A DNA stretch of 64,000 nucleotides, from positions 1-64,000 of the forward strand of contig NZ_JAAZUI010000007.1 of assembly GCF_012524075.1 (NCBI RefSeq), written 5' to 3'. The position numbers and the translations under genes were made by a program. Source of the DNA: Lutibacter sp. B1. Its GTDB lineage: Bacteria > Bacteroidota > Bacteroidia > Flavobacteriales > Flavobacteriaceae. Below, one piece after another: positions 26,045 to 36,392 of the stretch (position 1 is its first letter; every line of letters begins with the position of its first letter). The notes beneath the pieces are model-generated. The model ran no database searches, was not told the DNA's origin, and saw only the letters and a program-made list of their open reading frames with translations.

Positions 26045-26947
26045 TTATTCTTTGCTTTTACTTTTAGCGAAAGTGTAAGTTAAACCAAAATTAATTCCAA
26101 ATGATGAGTAAGGAACTCTTTCAGCTAGTTTTTTAGCTGGGTAAGGAGCATCACCGTTACTAGCAATAGTAGCATTATCTAAAGTATCAACATATTTAGT
26201 TTTTTTCACATACCCATCAGGTAAATTATCCATTGTATAAAGTCCTGCAACAGCAACTGTGCCATCAGGTAACATTACGTCAGTATTAAATTCACTTAAT
26301 TCAGAGTCATCTCTTTTTACACTAATTCCCATATATTCTGCCTCAATAAATAAGCCAAAATTATCATTAAAATCGTATTTATAACCTAAAGCACCTACAA
26401 AACCTAGTGGTAATTTACCATGAAAATCAGCTTTGTAATTTGTTTGTGTATAAGATCCTTCAGGTAAACTTAAGGCTTGAGATATTGTAATACCATTAGC
26501 TTCATCATACATATAATTTTTGTCAGATACTACAGCTTCAGTTTTACCGCCTACTTTAATTAAAGCACCAAATCTACCATAAATTTTATTGGTAAATTTA
26601 TAAACTAATGAAGGAGAGAAACCAAAAGCACGTGCTCTTGCTTTAGCGTCAGTAATTCTGTAGTTAGGGATGTTAACTTTTGTAACAGTTTGGTCATCTC
26701 CATGTAAATATGCAATACCTAAATCAACACCAAAAGTTTCATTAAAGTAGTAACCACCTCTAACTTGGAAGTTTATTCCTTCTCCGTAACTTCCATAAGC
26801 GTTTTTAGTTTTTGTTGCAGTTATTTCTTCACCAAATTTAGTTTTAGCACTTCCTGTAGCATATCCTGTACTACCTGACACATAAAATTGTGCACTAGCA
26901 CTTGTTGCTACTAACATAGCAAATAGTAATAAAAAATAGTTTTTCAT
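26045..26947 (-). CDS. Outer-membrane beta-barrel protein
   Basis: 300 residues. I chose the ATG at 26945-26947, which starts a normal signal peptide (MKNYFLLLFAMLVATSASAQ); an in-frame start 33 bases upstream would put 11 polar residues before it. The mature part is an OmpW/OprF-like eight-strand barrel with alternating Gly/aromatic strands, ending in SFGINFGLTYTFAKSKSKE. There is no peptidoglycan-binding domain. The function is unknown. Confidence 0.83.
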   Translation of the reverse strand: MKNYFLLLFAMLVATSASAQFYVSGSTGYATGSAKTKFGEEITATKTKNAYGSYGEGINFQVRGGYYFNETFGVDLGIAYLHGDDQTVTKVNIPNYRITDAKARARAFGFSPSLVYKFTNKIYGRFGALIKVGGKTEAVVSDKNYMYDEANGITISQALSLPEGSYTQTNYKADFHGKLPLGFVGALGYKYDFNDNFGLFIEAEYMGISVKRDDSELSEFNTDVMLPDGTVAVAGLYTMDNLPDGYVKKTKYVDTLDNATIASNGDAPYPAKKLAERVPYSSFGINFGLTYTFAKSKSKE

Positions 26948-27054
26948 AATTATTAAAGGGTTTTTTAATTTTCGTGACAATATATTAACTTTATTTTAAA
27001 CTTTTATTAAAATTTAATTCACAATTTAATAACTTAATGTAAATCAGATATTTA

Positions 27055-27387
27055 TTAAAAAGAAATTATTTTTTTTTGAGTATTTCCAACATAAATTCCT
27101 TTTTCATTAATAATTACCGGGCGCTTCAAAAATGTATATTCATCTAACAGTAGTTGACGATAATCTTTTTCTGTCAACTTCTGACTTTTTAAGTCCATTT
27201 GCTTGTATTTTTTGGCTCTTTTACTAAATAAAACCTCATAGTTTTTGGTAAAAGCATACAACTCATCTAACTGCTTAACGGTTATAGGTTCTGATTTTAT
27301 TTCTTGTAAAACATAACCGGTTGTATCCATTTCTTTTAAAATCCTTCTGCAAGTATCACAAGTTTTTAGGTAATATATTTTTTTCAT
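27055..27387 (-). CDS. ArsC/Spx-family thioredoxin-fold protein
   Basis: 110 residues. The CDTC pair lies at 10-13 (YYLKTCDTCRR) in the position of ArsC/Spx active sites, and the C-terminal FLKRPVIINEKGIYVG matches the family. Likely a reductase with an unknown substrate. There is no arsenic-resistance neighbourhood, so arsenate specificity should not be assumed. Confidence 0.85.
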   Translation of the reverse strand: MKKIYYLKTCDTCRRILKEMDTTGYVLQEIKSEPITVKQLDELYAFTKNYEVLFSKRAKKYKQMDLKSQKLTEKDYRQLLLDEYTFLKRPVIINEKGIYVGNTQKKIISF

Positions 27388-27430
27388 GATTTTTAAATTA
27401 TAATAAAGATTAATTAATGTGTTTTTAAGT

Positions 27431-27438
27431 TAAATTTG
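27431..27438 (+). promoter_or_regulatory. -7 promoter element for the DinB-like gene
   Basis: Reads TAAATTTG, 28 bp upstream of the ATG at 27466. A TTG inside it (27436) opens the frame ten codons early but is promoter, not start. Confidence 0.4.
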
Positions 27439-27465
27439 AATATTTTTAACAAAAATACAAGTATA

Positions 27466-27921
27466 ATGCAAAAACATTTCGACACATTAAAACAATCCAG
27501 AAAATTAATTTTAACCATAGTTGAAAACCTTTCAATAGAGCAATTAAATAAAATACCACAAAATTTTAAAAATAATATAGTGTGGAATATAGCACATTTA
27601 GTTGTAACACAACAGTTACTTTGTTACAAACTATCCGGGTTAAATTGTTTAATTTCTGACACTTTGATTGCTGGTTTCCAAAAAGGGACAGCTCCTACAT
27701 ATACTGTAGAGAAAGATGAGTTTGAAATCATTAAACAATTGTTTCTTGAATTACCTGAAAAACTTGAACAAGACTACAATAACGCGGTTTTTAAAAATTA
27801 TAACGAATATACTACCAGCGTTAATGTTACCTTACAAAATATTGATGATGCCATTATTTTTAATACCTACCATGAAGGAATTCATTTAGGCGTTATTCTT
27901 CAGCTTTTAAAATTTATTTAA
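27466..27921 (+). CDS. DinB-family protein
   Basis: 151 residues from the ATG at 27466. Four-helix DinB fold, with metal-binding His in [13 protein letters not shown] and the late [14 protein letters not shown]. Members include metal-dependent thiol transferases; the substrate here is unknown. It ends 1 bp before the antiporter gene, so the two are probably co-transcribed. Confidence 0.85.
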   Translation: MQKHFDTLKQSRKLILTIVENLSIEQLNKIPQNFKNNIVWNIAHLVVTQQLLCYKLSGLNCLISDTLIAGFQKGTAPTYTVEKDEFEIIKQLFLELPEKLEQDYNNAVFKNYNEYTTSVNVTLQNIDDAIIFNTYHEGIHLGVILQLLKFI

Positions 27922-27922
27922 T

Positions 27923-29161
27923 ATGAGCTTATATGTAGTCGCTTCAATTTTAATTGTTATATCAGCTTTATTTGGGTATATAAATGTTCGTTTTTTAAAA
28001 TTACCAACTACTATTGGATTAATGGTGATAACACTGGTTTTTACATTAATTGTATTAGCAGTAAGTTCATTTGATAACACATTATTAGAACATGAAAAAT
28101 TATTAATTGCTCAAATAGATTTTAAAACTGTTCTGCTCGATGTAATGTTGAGTTTTTTACTGTTTGCTGGTGCTTTACATACCAATTTTCAGCAGTTAAA
28201 AATACAGCGAAAACCTATTTTAACATTCGCAACCTTTGGTACGTTAACCTCAACTTTTTTAGTAGGAGTTTTTGTGTATTACGTGTTAAAATTAGTGGAT
28301 TTAGATGTAGATTTTATTTATTGTTTACTATTTGGGGCTTTAATTTCTCCAACCGATCCAATTGCTGTTTTAGGAATTTTAAAACAAGCAAAAGCGCCTA
28401 AAAAATTGGAAACCAAAATTGTAGGAGAGTCATTGTTTAATGACGGAGTAGGAGTAGTCGTATTTTTAACCATTTATCAAATTGCTAAAGGAGGTAGTGA
28501 TATTACTTTTGGACATGTTGCCGAAATGTTTTTGGTTGAAGTAGGTGGAGGTATTTTACTAGGTATTTTATTAGGATGGATTACTTATAGATTGTTAAAA
28601 TCTATTGATGATTATGATGTAGAGGTTATTATTACAATTGCAACAGTTATGGGAGGAACAGTTTTGGCACAGCATTTTCATTTATCGGCTCCATTAGCTA
28701 TGGTAACTGCAGGTTTAATTGTTGGTAATGATACCGTTAGAGAAAGTACTATGAGCGAAGTAACCGAGCAATATGTTGATAAATTTTGGGAATTGGTAGA
28801 CATCCTTTTAAATACCGTATTATTTGTAATGATAGGTATGGAAATGTTAGTTTTAACATTTGATAATCAGTATATTTTAGCCGGTTTATTATGTATTCCT
28901 GTATTGTTATTAGCTCGTTATTTATCGTTAATGCTACCTATTAAGTTCTTTGCCAAAAAACTGGATTTTGTACCAAATACCAATTTAATTATGACTTGGG
29001 GAGGTTTGCGAGGAGGAATTTCGATTGCATTAGCATTAAGTTTAACACAAAATATGGAGCGTGATTTATTTTTGGTAATTACCTATATAGTGGTAGTGTT
29101 CTCAATTATAGTACAAGGATTAACAGTTGGTAATTTAATTAAAAAACTTAGTAAAGAATAA
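27923..29161 (+). CDS. Na+/H+ antiporter, CPA1 family
   Basis: 412 residues with about 12 membrane helices. Core motifs [18 protein letters not shown] and [15 protein letters not shown] contain the Asp pair region used for cation exchange in NhaP/CPA1 proteins, and the late [15 protein letters not shown] is typical. It has no cytoplasmic regulatory domain, unlike the antiporter at 47080-48894. Confidence 0.92.
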   Translation: MSLYVVASILIVISALFGYINVRFLKLPTTIGLMVITLVFTLIVLAVSSFDNTLLEHEKLLIAQIDFKTVLLDVMLSFLLFAGALHTNFQQLKIQRKPILTFATFGTLTSTFLVGVFVYYVLKLVDLDVDFIYCLLFGALISPTDPIAVLGILKQAKAPKKLETKIVGESLFNDGVGVVVFLTIYQIAKGGSDITFGHVAEMFLVEVGGGILLGILLGWITYRLLKSIDDYDVEVIITIATVMGGTVLAQHFHLSAPLAMVTAGLIVGNDTVRESTMSEVTEQYVDKFWELVDILLNTVLFVMIGMEMLVLTFDNQYILAGLLCIPVLLLARYLSLMLPIKFFAKKLDFVPNTNLIMTWGGLRGGISIALALSLTQNMERDLFLVITYIVVVFSIIVQGLTVGNLIKKLSKE

Positions 29162-29162
29162 G

Positions 29163-29170
29163 TACATTTG
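29163..29170 (+). promoter_or_regulatory. -7 promoter element for cystathionine gamma-synthase
   Basis: Reads TACATTTG, directly after the antiporter stop and 35 bp before the ATG at 29206. Confidence 0.45.
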
Positions 29171-29205
29171 CGACTTAAATTATTTTGAAAATAAAATTAC
29201 AATTA

Positions 29206-30351
29206 ATGAAATTTAATACTAAAACTATACACGGAAACCAAAAGCACGATCCTTCAACCGGAGCGGTAATGCCTCCAATTTATCAAACTTCAACGTATGC
29301 GCAAGCATCACCGGGAAATCATAAAGGGTATGAGTATTCAAGAACTGCAAACCCAACAAGAACTGCTCTTGAAAATGCTTTTGCAAGTATTGAAAATGGA
29401 AAATTTGGTTTAGCTTTTGGATCAGGTTTAGCAGCTATAGATTGTGTAATGAAATTATTAAGTCCGGGCGATGAAGTGATTTCTACAAATGATTTATATG
29501 GTGGTTCGTACAGAATTTTCACTAAAATATTTGAAAATTATGGCATTAAATTTCATTTTATTGGAATGGAAAATGCCGGTAATATCGAAAATTATATTTC
29601 AGAAAAAACAAAATTAATTTGGGTTGAAACTCCTACAAATCCAATGATGAATATTATTGATATTGAAGCTGCTTCTCAAGTAGCAAAAAAGCATAATGTT
29701 TTATTGGTTGTTGATAATACTTTTGCAACACCTTATTTACAAAATCCGTTAGATTTAGGTGCTGATATTGTAATGCATTCTGCAACAAAATATTTAGGTG
29801 GCCATTCTGATGTGGTAATGGGTGCCTTAATTGTTAATGATAAAGAATTGGCTAATAAACTGTATTTTATACAAAATTCATGTGGTGCAGTTTGTGGACC
29901 AATGGATAGTTTTTTGGTGTTGAGAGGAATAAAAACGTTGCATGTACGTATGCAACGCCATTGTGAAAATGGTAAAGTTGTTGCCGAATTTTTACAAAAT
30001 CATCCTAAAATAGAGAAGGTATATTGGCCCGGATTCGAAAGTCATCCAAACCATGAAGTTGCAAAAAAACAGATGAAAGATTTTGGAGGAATGGTTTCTT
30101 TTGTTGTTAAAGGAAATAAAATGAACGATGCTTTTAAAATAGTTGAAAACTTAGAAATATTTACGTTGGCTGAGTCTTTAGGTGGAGTAGAATCTCTTTG
30201 TGGGCATCCCGCAAGTATGACACATGCTTCCATTCCAAAAGAAGAACGTGAAAAAACAGGTGTGGTAGATTCGTTAATCAGGTTAAGTGTTGGTATTGAA
30301 GATAAAGATGATTTAATTGCCGATTTAGAGCAGGCGTTAAGTTTAATTTAG
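29206..30351 (+). CDS. metB: Cystathionine gamma-synthase (or related PLP lyase)
   Basis: 381 residues from the ATG at 29206 (MKFNTKTIHGNQ); an in-frame TTG at 29185 gives an unlikely extension. It is a fold-type I PLP enzyme of the Cys/Met-metabolism family: YSRTANPTRTALE, the substrate region AFGSGLAAID, and the PLP Lys in HSATKYLGGHSD. It would join an activated homoserine to cysteine in methionine synthesis. Gamma-lyase activity cannot be excluded from sequence. The last nine bases overlap the convergent gene. Confidence 0.88.
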   Translation: MKFNTKTIHGNQKHDPSTGAVMPPIYQTSTYAQASPGNHKGYEYSRTANPTRTALENAFASIENGKFGLAFGSGLAAIDCVMKLLSPGDEVISTNDLYGGSYRIFTKIFENYGIKFHFIGMENAGNIENYISEKTKLIWVETPTNPMMNIIDIEAASQVAKKHNVLLVVDNTFATPYLQNPLDLGADIVMHSATKYLGGHSDVVMGALIVNDKELANKLYFIQNSCGAVCGPMDSFLVLRGIKTLHVRMQRHCENGKVVAEFLQNHPKIEKVYWPGFESHPNHEVAKKQMKDFGGMVSFVVKGNKMNDAFKIVENLEIFTLAESLGGVESLCGHPASMTHASIPKEEREKTGVVDSLIRLSVGIEDKDDLIADLEQALSLI

Positions 30352-31167
30352 GTAATAAACATAGCCAACGTGTACCCACAAAAGCCAATCGTTGTATTTG
30401 TTGGCAGGATCGGGTCTAGAGTTAAGTCCATCAACATAATTTGAAAAGAAATATTGCCAACGCGATTCAATTAATATATCGGAATATTCACCTAGTTTAT
30501 ATCTGGTTCCAATACCCAATGTTGCCGATAGTGTAATACCGGAGTCGTCTCGGGCAGCTTTAGGATCTATATTTGGATCCCATTTTGGGTAAAGAATATC
30601 GGGATCTCTCCAATCACCCAAATCGGATGAAATGGTTGGATCGTAAAAATCGACAAAAACACCGGCACTTAAATACGGAGACCATTTAAGGTCTGGTATT
30701 CTTCTTGAGCCAAAATCTACAATATCAACCCAATGAAATTCTAATTGGGCGCCTACATTAATTAACTTTGTTTCTCCATGGTGAGCACGTAATTGATCAG
30801 CGCCATAAGAGGTTTCACTTTTATCAACATATTTGCCAAAATGATCTAATTTAGCTGACATGTACGACAGTTCGGCTCTAATTCTAAAATGCTCATTAAA
30901 ATAGCGAGTTCTTTGGTTCCATTTATAACGGTAATTTGTAAAATTCATATAATAAACCAAACCAATTCCCATACCAACATTACCACCAACATTACTCATA
31001 AAATTATTTCGCTGTCCATAATCTGTAGTAAATGATGCAGAACCGGCAATAATTCCTATTTCATGGCTTTTACCAGAATGCTGGGCTTTTAGGTTTACCA
31101 AAAAAAAGTAAATTGAGAATGAAATTAGTATTTTAAATAGATAGTTCAAATAATTAGTTTTAAACAA
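30343..31167 (-). CDS. Outer-membrane protein of a Flavobacteriaceae family (THC0290_0291-like)
   Basis: 274 residues with a signal peptide (cleavage near LKAQ, 29) and a beta-barrel-like mature part that ends YVHVGYVYYLN-like in N. The late block GIGTRYKLGEYSDILIESRW followed by DGLNSRPDP recalls DUF6089-type membrane proteins that accompany gliding or type IX secretion. The family name THC0290_0291 is from memory. The function is unknown. Confidence 0.65.
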   Translation of the reverse strand: MFKTNYLNYLFKILISFSIYFFLVNLKAQHSGKSHEIGIIAGSASFTTDYGQRNNFMSNVGGNVGMGIGLVYYMNFTNYRYKWNQRTRYFNEHFRIRAELSYMSAKLDHFGKYVDKSETSYGADQLRAHHGETKLINVGAQLEFHWVDIVDFGSRRIPDLKWSPYLSAGVFVDFYDPTISSDLGDWRDPDILYPKWDPNIDPKAARDDSGITLSATLGIGTRYKLGEYSDILIESRWQYFFSNYVDGLNSRPDPANKYNDWLLWVHVGYVYYLN

Positions 31168-31218
31168 GTTAAATGTAACAAAATCTTTATAAAATTTATA
31201 GTATTAACTAAAATAGGC

Positions 31219-32817
31219 TTAGTTTATTATAAAAGTTTCATTTAAATCCCAGTTTGCTCTTAGTTCAAGTTCTTTATTAAAATACATAATTGTTTCCGGT
31301 TGTCTTCTGTTTAAAAAACTTCCGGTATCCCATTTTCCGCTATTGTTTTCATCTAAAATAACCCGTATTAAATAATTTCCGGGGAGCAAGTTTTTAAATG
31401 CAACAATTTGAGGATTTTTTATAATTGATCTTCTAATTAATGTGTTTTTTGTATCAAGCAATTGAACAATAAACGATGTTTGTTTATCACTAACTAAATT
31501 CAGATATATATTTCCATAGTCTTCAAGAGATTTTGTTGTTAGTTTAAAGAACAAAGAATCGTTAGAAATTTCATAAATATCTGTTATGGTATTGGGCAAT
31601 ATTTCAAAGTTGTATGATGAATTTTGTTTTTTGTCAAAATTGATGTACAACTTGTTTTTAGATTTTGAAAGTATGGTATTAAAATCAACTAAAAGAGAAT
31701 CTTTATCAAAAATTTTAATTAATGATGTATCAACTTTTATAATAGGAGTGTTAGTTGAAATTGAGAAAGTATCTAACAAATGCAATACACTTGAGGTGCT
31801 TTTTTGAACTTTTAACGAATCAATTTTTGAGTTGCGCAACCGTACGCTTAAATTTTGAAAATAGTCTTCTTTAGAAACAGAGAAGTTTAAAGAATCTACT
31901 TCAAAAGGGCTATACCAAAAATTTAACGTGTCTTTATCTTTTTCATAATTAACAACATAGTTGAAATTTTCTGGTGTTTGAGTTAGCAATTCAAGTTCCA
32001 AATTATCTGCATTTCCTTCAAAACCAAATATAATGTGTCCTTTACTTGCTTCTTTAGGTGGATAAACTTTTAACTCTGGGATTTCTTTAAAAATAGGAAA
32101 TTCGTAGCTTAAAGTTGTTGGTAGAGAAATGGTGTCTTCAATAAATCCGATTTTATCAATTTTTGGTTCGTAAATTTTATTGCTATTAGCATCTTTTAAA
32201 GCAATAAGTAAATATTTACCGCCTTTTAAATTGGTTAAATCAAATAAAGTGCTGTCTAAAGTGTTTGCTAAGTATCGGGGTTTTTCTTTATAAATAATTG
32301 AATCTGTATAACGTTCATTATATTCATAAAGCATCACGTCTATATTTTTTATTGATTCTTTAATTGTAGGATCGTAAATTGAACCGGTAAGGGTTAAAGA
32401 ATCTATATAGGTGCCGGTAGAAAAAACGTATTTAAAATTTCCCAATTCATTTTCTTCATTATTATCAACAATACTGTTTCCAAAATTAAAAGTATATGTT
32501 GTGTTTGCCTCTAAAGTGTCTAATATTTTTATTGTAATAAACTTACTTGCAGTACCAAGAGGCGTAATTATAGGGTCAGTTTTTTGAGGAGGAGAAATAA
32601 CTAATTTCTTTTTTAGGTCTTTTAATTTGATATATTCATCAAAATAAATTTTAATTTTTTCTTCTTTAAAATTTACAGTTTCAATATTCGGTATAGCTTT
32701 AACTAATATAGGAGGAATTGAATCTTTTGGTCCTCCTGTAGGAGAACCTCTTCTTGCGCAACTAAAAAAAATGCTGAATAGTATTAAAAATAAAAATGTA
32801 GATACAGTAAACCTCAT
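31219..32817 (-). CDS. Lipoprotein with N-terminal Ig-like (Big_5) domain
   Basis: 532 residues. The lipobox ends at Cys20, followed by ARRGSPTGGPKDSIPP, a hallmark of this Bacteroidota lipoprotein family. A Big_5 Ig-like domain (about 37-135) reads FDEYIKLKDLKKKLVISPP and TYTFNFGNSIVDNNE; beta-sandwich repeats follow. The C-terminus has RVILDENNSGKWDTG, a common end in this family. Probably surface exposed; the function is unknown. Confidence 0.85.
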   Translation of the reverse strand: MRFTVSTFLFLILFSIFFSCARRGSPTGGPKDSIPPILVKAIPNIETVNFKEEKIKIYFDEYIKLKDLKKKLVISPPQKTDPIITPLGTASKFITIKILDTLEANTTYTFNFGNSIVDNNEENELGNFKYVFSTGTYIDSLTLTGSIYDPTIKESIKNIDVMLYEYNERYTDSIIYKEKPRYLANTLDSTLFDLTNLKGGKYLLIALKDANSNKIYEPKIDKIGFIEDTISLPTTLSYEFPIFKEIPELKVYPPKEASKGHIIFGFEGNADNLELELLTQTPENFNYVVNYEKDKDTLNFWYSPFEVDSLNFSVSKEDYFQNLSVRLRNSKIDSLKVQKSTSSVLHLLDTFSISTNTPIIKVDTSLIKIFDKDSLLVDFNTILSKSKNKLYINFDKKQNSSYNFEILPNTITDIYEISNDSLFFKLTTKSLEDYGNIYLNLVSDKQTSFIVQLLDTKNTLIRRSIIKNPQIVAFKNLLPGNYLIRVILDENNSGKWDTGSFLNRRQPETIMYFNKELELRANWDLNETFIIN

Positions 32818-32890
32818 AAACTATTATTTTATACTACAAAATAACAATTAATTTATGGAAAATACATATTAAAATTTGTACTTATAAAGT

Positions 32891-33577
32891 TTACTTAGTG
32901 TAAGCCATGCAAGCAATACTAATTTTTAAGTTTTTAATGTTGCTTAAAGCTTTATAACAGGCTTCGAGTGTAGCTCCTGTTGTAATTACGTCATCAATTA
33001 ATAAAATATGTTTGTTTTCTAAAGTTGAATTATTTTCTACCGAAAAAAGTTCCTCAACATTTTTCCACCTTTCAAAACGCAATTTTTTAGTTTGGGTTTT
33101 TGTTGATGAAATTCTGACTAAAATATTTTCAAAATAAGGAATATTTAATTTTTCTGATAAACTTTTTCCAAAAGAGGTTACTTGGTTATAACCTCTTTTT
33201 TTAAGTTTTTTTGAATGTAGAGGTACCGGAATAATACAATCAATAGTATTAAATCTATTGCTTTCGTTCATTTCATCACCTAACCAATCTCCTATAAAAA
33301 CACCAATTTCCTGATGTTTTTTATATTTAAGTTGATGAATTAATTGCTGAATTTTTCCTTTTTTCAAATAATAAAACAAAGCGGTAGCATTTTCAACAGG
33401 TATTCTTCCATAAAATGTTTTTTCAACTAAATTATCTTTTTCAAAGCTAAAATTGGTTAATGGTAAGTCGTGCCTGCAAGTTATACAAATATCACTTTCA
33501 TTTTCAGTCAAATATTCGTTACAACATAAGCATACATCAGGATAAAAAAGATTAAAAATATCTCCAATAAATTTCAT
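32891..33577 (-). CDS. comF: ComF-family phosphoribosyltransferase-like protein
   Basis: 228 residues from the ATG at 33575-33577 (MKFIGDIFNLFYPDVC); 19 upstream codons are unlikely to be translated. An N-terminal zinc-ribbon (CLCC...CITC) is followed by a PRTase domain with PRPP loop LLIDDVITTGATLEAC. ComF proteins take part in DNA uptake after entry. No other competence gene lies nearby. Confidence 0.9.
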   Translation of the reverse strand: MKFIGDIFNLFYPDVCLCCNEYLTENESDICITCRHDLPLTNFSFEKDNLVEKTFYGRIPVENATALFYYLKKGKIQQLIHQLKYKKHQEIGVFIGDWLGDEMNESNRFNTIDCIIPVPLHSKKLKKRGYNQVTSFGKSLSEKLNIPYFENILVRISSTKTQTKKLRFERWKNVEELFSVENNSTLENKHILLIDDVITTGATLEACYKALSNIKNLKISIACMAYTK

Positions 33578-33793
33578 AGTAGTATAAACAGCAATTTTTG
33601 ATTTTAAAAATAATTTAAAATAAAGCAAATTCAAAATTTATAAAATAAATATGTTTTATTAAAAAATAATTTATAAATTTATAATACTCCATAAAATCAC
33701 CCTTATTTTATTCAGCCTCAAAATTATTTAATATGTTTTTTATAATTTAATTTAATCTTTTACGTTACGTTAAAACAATTAAACTCTTTAAAA

Positions 33794-34678
33794 ATGGAAG
33801 AAACTAAAAACTCAAATTACAAGATTATACTTATAATTTTAAGTATATTATTACTTGGTGTATTGGCTTATACATATTATAATAATAAAGAATATAAAAC
33901 GTTAACCAATGCTATTGAACAGGAAAAAGAAGAAATAGAGCAAAATTTAGATAGTATGATTGTTAAATATGAAAATGCTATTGCTCAAAAAACTTCAATG
34001 TCTAATGATTTGGCATTGGAAAGAGATAAAATTATTGCTTTAAGAGACTCTTTAAAAGATATAAAAGCCACAAATTACAGTTTAATACGTAGATATAGAA
34101 ATCAAATAGCAAGTTTAGAAGAAACTAATAAAAAATTATTTACATTAAATGAAGCGTTGAAGGACGAAAATGAAATACTAGCTATTCATTTGGATAGTGC
34201 AAATGTTAAAATTTCTAAGCAAATAGCTAAAAACGATACGTTAGCGTTGCAAAATTTAACGTTAGCTGAAAAAGTAGCTATTGGCTCTACTTTAAGATTA
34301 AATAAAGCAAAAGTTATTGCCATGAGAGAGCGAAGTAATGGTAAATTGGTGGAGACATCTAAATCAAGAAATACAGATGCTTTTAGAATTAACTTTACAA
34401 TTGCCAAAAATGAAATTGCAGATCAAGGCGATCGTCAGGTTTATATTCAAATACTAGATACTAAAGGCAATACTGTTGCAAGTAAAGGTGAACTTGTATT
34501 GTTTGATGAAACTTCAATAAGTTACAGCGATCAAACAATTGTAAATTATATAAATGAGCCGGTTGATATTATTTCTTTAGTAGAAGTTGATAGAGATTTA
34601 ATTGAAGCCGGAGTATATGCAGTTAATATTTATATAGAAAATAAACTGGCAGGTACAACTAAAATTATATTAAAATAA
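33794..34678 (+). CDS. Membrane-anchored coiled-coil protein of unknown function
   Basis: 294 residues. A single N-terminal membrane helix (about 10-27) precedes a long coiled coil (about 35-160) rich in Glu, Lys, Leu and Asn. A globular C-terminal domain (about 190-294) has a beta-sandwich pattern (RINFTIAKNEIA, VYIQILDTKGNTV, AGVYAVNIYIENK). It is sometimes annotated in databases as a ParA-like partition protein, but no ATPase motif is present. The topology suggests a periplasmic spacer or scaffold. Confidence 0.7.
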   Translation: MEETKNSNYKIILIILSILLLGVLAYTYYNNKEYKTLTNAIEQEKEEIEQNLDSMIVKYENAIAQKTSMSNDLALERDKIIALRDSLKDIKATNYSLIRRYRNQIASLEETNKKLFTLNEALKDENEILAIHLDSANVKISKQIAKNDTLALQNLTLAEKVAIGSTLRLNKAKVIAMRERSNGKLVETSKSRNTDAFRINFTIAKNEIADQGDRQVYIQILDTKGNTVASKGELVLFDETSISYSDQTIVNYINEPVDIISLVEVDRDLIEAGVYAVNIYIENKLAGTTKIILK

Positions 34679-34717
34679 TTTTAACACTCCAAGTTTAGAC
34701 ACAATTTGATGTTTTAG

Positions 34718-34752
34718 AGGTGGAAATAGTTTATGCTATTTCCACCTTTTTT
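34718..34752 (+). terminator. Terminator of the coiled-coil protein gene
   Basis: A 12-bp stem (aggtggaaatag / ctatttccacct) with a 6-base loop is followed by a T run, 39 bp after the stop. Confidence 0.8.
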
Positions 34753-34775
34753 ATTTTATAAAACCAAATCTTTAC

Positions 34776-34783
34776 TATTTTTG
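34776..34783 (+). promoter_or_regulatory. -7 promoter element for glyS, only 4 bp before the ATG
   Basis: Reads TATTTTTG, with its last base at 34783 and the ATG at 34788. With the usual spacing, transcription would start at or next to the A of the ATG, so a leaderless mRNA is predicted. Confidence 0.45.
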
Positions 34784-34787
34784 CAGA

Positions 34788-36329
34788 ATGGCAAATCAAG
34801 AAGATCAATTTAAAAAAGTAGTTTCACACGCAAAGGAGTACGGTTATGTTTTCCAATCAAGTGAAATTTACGACGGTTTAAGTGCAGTATACGATTACGC
34901 ACAAAACGGTGTAGAATTAAAGAAAAATATTAGAGAATATTGGTGGAAAGCCATGGTACAAATGCATGAGAATATTGTAGGTATTGACGCTGCAATATTT
35001 ATGCATCCTACTACATGGAAAGCTTCAGGGCATGTTGATGCTTTTAACGATCCATTAATTGATAATAAAGATTCAAAAAAACGATATAGAGCTGATGTTT
35101 TAATTGAAGACTATGTTGCTAAACTCGATGCTAAAATTGAAAAAGAAGTTGTTAAAGCAGAAAAACGCTTTGGTGAAACTTTTAACAAAGAACAATTTTT
35201 AGCTACAAACCCAAGAGTTTTAGGTTATAAAGAACAAGGAGAAGCAATTTTAAAACGCATGGGAAAATCTTTAGAAAATGAAGATTTAGCCGATGTTAAA
35301 GCTTTAATTGAAGAATTAGAAATTGCATGTCCCTTGTCAGGCTCAAAAAATTGGACTGAGGTTAAACAATTTAACTTAATGTTTGGCACAAAATTAGGAG
35401 CTTCTGCAGATACAGCAATGGATTTATATTTACGCCCTGAAACTGCTCAAGGTATTTTTGTAAACTTTTTAAATGTGCAAAAATCAGGTAGAATGAAAAT
35501 TCCTTTTGGAATTGCACAAACCGGAAAAGCATTTAGAAATGAAATAGTTGCACGTCAGTTTATTTTCCGTATGCGTGAATTTGAACAAATGGAAATGCAA
35601 TTTTTTGTACGTCCCGGAACTCAAAAAGAATGGTACGAACAGTGGAAAGAAACGCGTTTAAAGTGGCACTTGTCATTAGGAATGGGTGAAGAAAACTATC
35701 GTTTTCACGATCATGAAAAATTAGCACATTATGCTGATGCAGCTGCGGATATCGAGTTTAAGTTTCCTTTCGGATTTAAAGAATTAGAAGGAATTCACTC
35801 TCGTACAGACTTTGATTTGTCGAGCCACGAAAAATATTCGGGAAAAAAATTACAATATTTCGATCCGGAATTGAATGAGCGTTATGTGCCATACGTAGTT
35901 GAAACTTCAATTGGTTTAGACAGAATGTTTTTGGCTGTTTTTTCACACTCTTTACAAGATGAAGAATTAGAAAACGGTACAACAAGAACTGTTTTAAAAT
36001 TACCGGCTGTTTTAGCACCTACAAAAGCGGCAATTTTACCTTTAGTAAAAAAAGACGGTTTACCGGAAATTGCACGTAAAATAGTTGAAGATTTAAAATG
36101 GGATTTTAATGTTGCTTATGATGAAAAAGATGCTGTTGGACGTAGATACAGAAGACAAGATGCTGCCGGTACTCCATTTTGTATTACTGTTGATCATGAC
36201 ACATTGAATGATAATACTGTTACCATTCGTTATAGAGATACTATGGATCAAAAACGAGTAAAAATTGAAGAACTTCGTTCTATTATAAAAGAAGAAGTTG
36301 ACATTAAAAACTGGTTGATGAAAATGTAG
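34788..36329 (+). CDS. glyS: Glycine--tRNA ligase, dimeric class II type
   Basis: 513 residues. Charges tRNA-Gly in the cytoplasm. Class II motif 2 region FRNEIVARQFIFRMREFEQMEM and motif 3 ETSIGLDRMFLAV are clear, with RPETAQGIFVNF in between. The anticodon-binding domain (about 405-500) ends with TVRYRDT-like strands. It is the single-chain alpha2 type, not the alpha2beta2 enzyme. Gene symbol conventions vary (glyS or glyQS). Confidence 0.96.
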   Translation: MANQEDQFKKVVSHAKEYGYVFQSSEIYDGLSAVYDYAQNGVELKKNIREYWWKAMVQMHENIVGIDAAIFMHPTTWKASGHVDAFNDPLIDNKDSKKRYRADVLIEDYVAKLDAKIEKEVVKAEKRFGETFNKEQFLATNPRVLGYKEQGEAILKRMGKSLENEDLADVKALIEELEIACPLSGSKNWTEVKQFNLMFGTKLGASADTAMDLYLRPETAQGIFVNFLNVQKSGRMKIPFGIAQTGKAFRNEIVARQFIFRMREFEQMEMQFFVRPGTQKEWYEQWKETRLKWHLSLGMGEENYRFHDHEKLAHYADAAADIEFKFPFGFKELEGIHSRTDFDLSSHEKYSGKKLQYFDPELNERYVPYVVETSIGLDRMFLAVFSHSLQDEELENGTTRTVLKLPAVLAPTKAAILPLVKKDGLPEIARKIVEDLKWDFNVAYDEKDAVGRRYRRQDAAGTPFCITVDHDTLNDNTVTIRYRDTMDQKRVKIEELRSIIKEEVDIKNWLMKM

Positions 36330-36347
36330 TATTAAAAATATTTAAAT

Positions 36348-36379
36348 AAAAAAATCCAAGCATATGCTTGGATTTTTTT
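36348..36379. terminator. Bidirectional terminator between glyS and ogt
   Basis: A perfect palindrome (aaaaaaatccaag, catatg, cttggattttttt) lies between the convergent genes, with T runs both ways. Confidence 0.85.
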
Positions 36380-36392
36380 TACGCTTTATAAT

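Noticed and set aside
27055-27387. Arsenate resistance gene
   Set aside because: Only the fold and a CxxC pair support it; no arsenic efflux or ArsR gene is nearby.
33794-34678. Chromosome partition protein (ParA-like)
   Set aside because: No Walker motifs; the protein is a membrane-anchored coiled coil with a beta domain.
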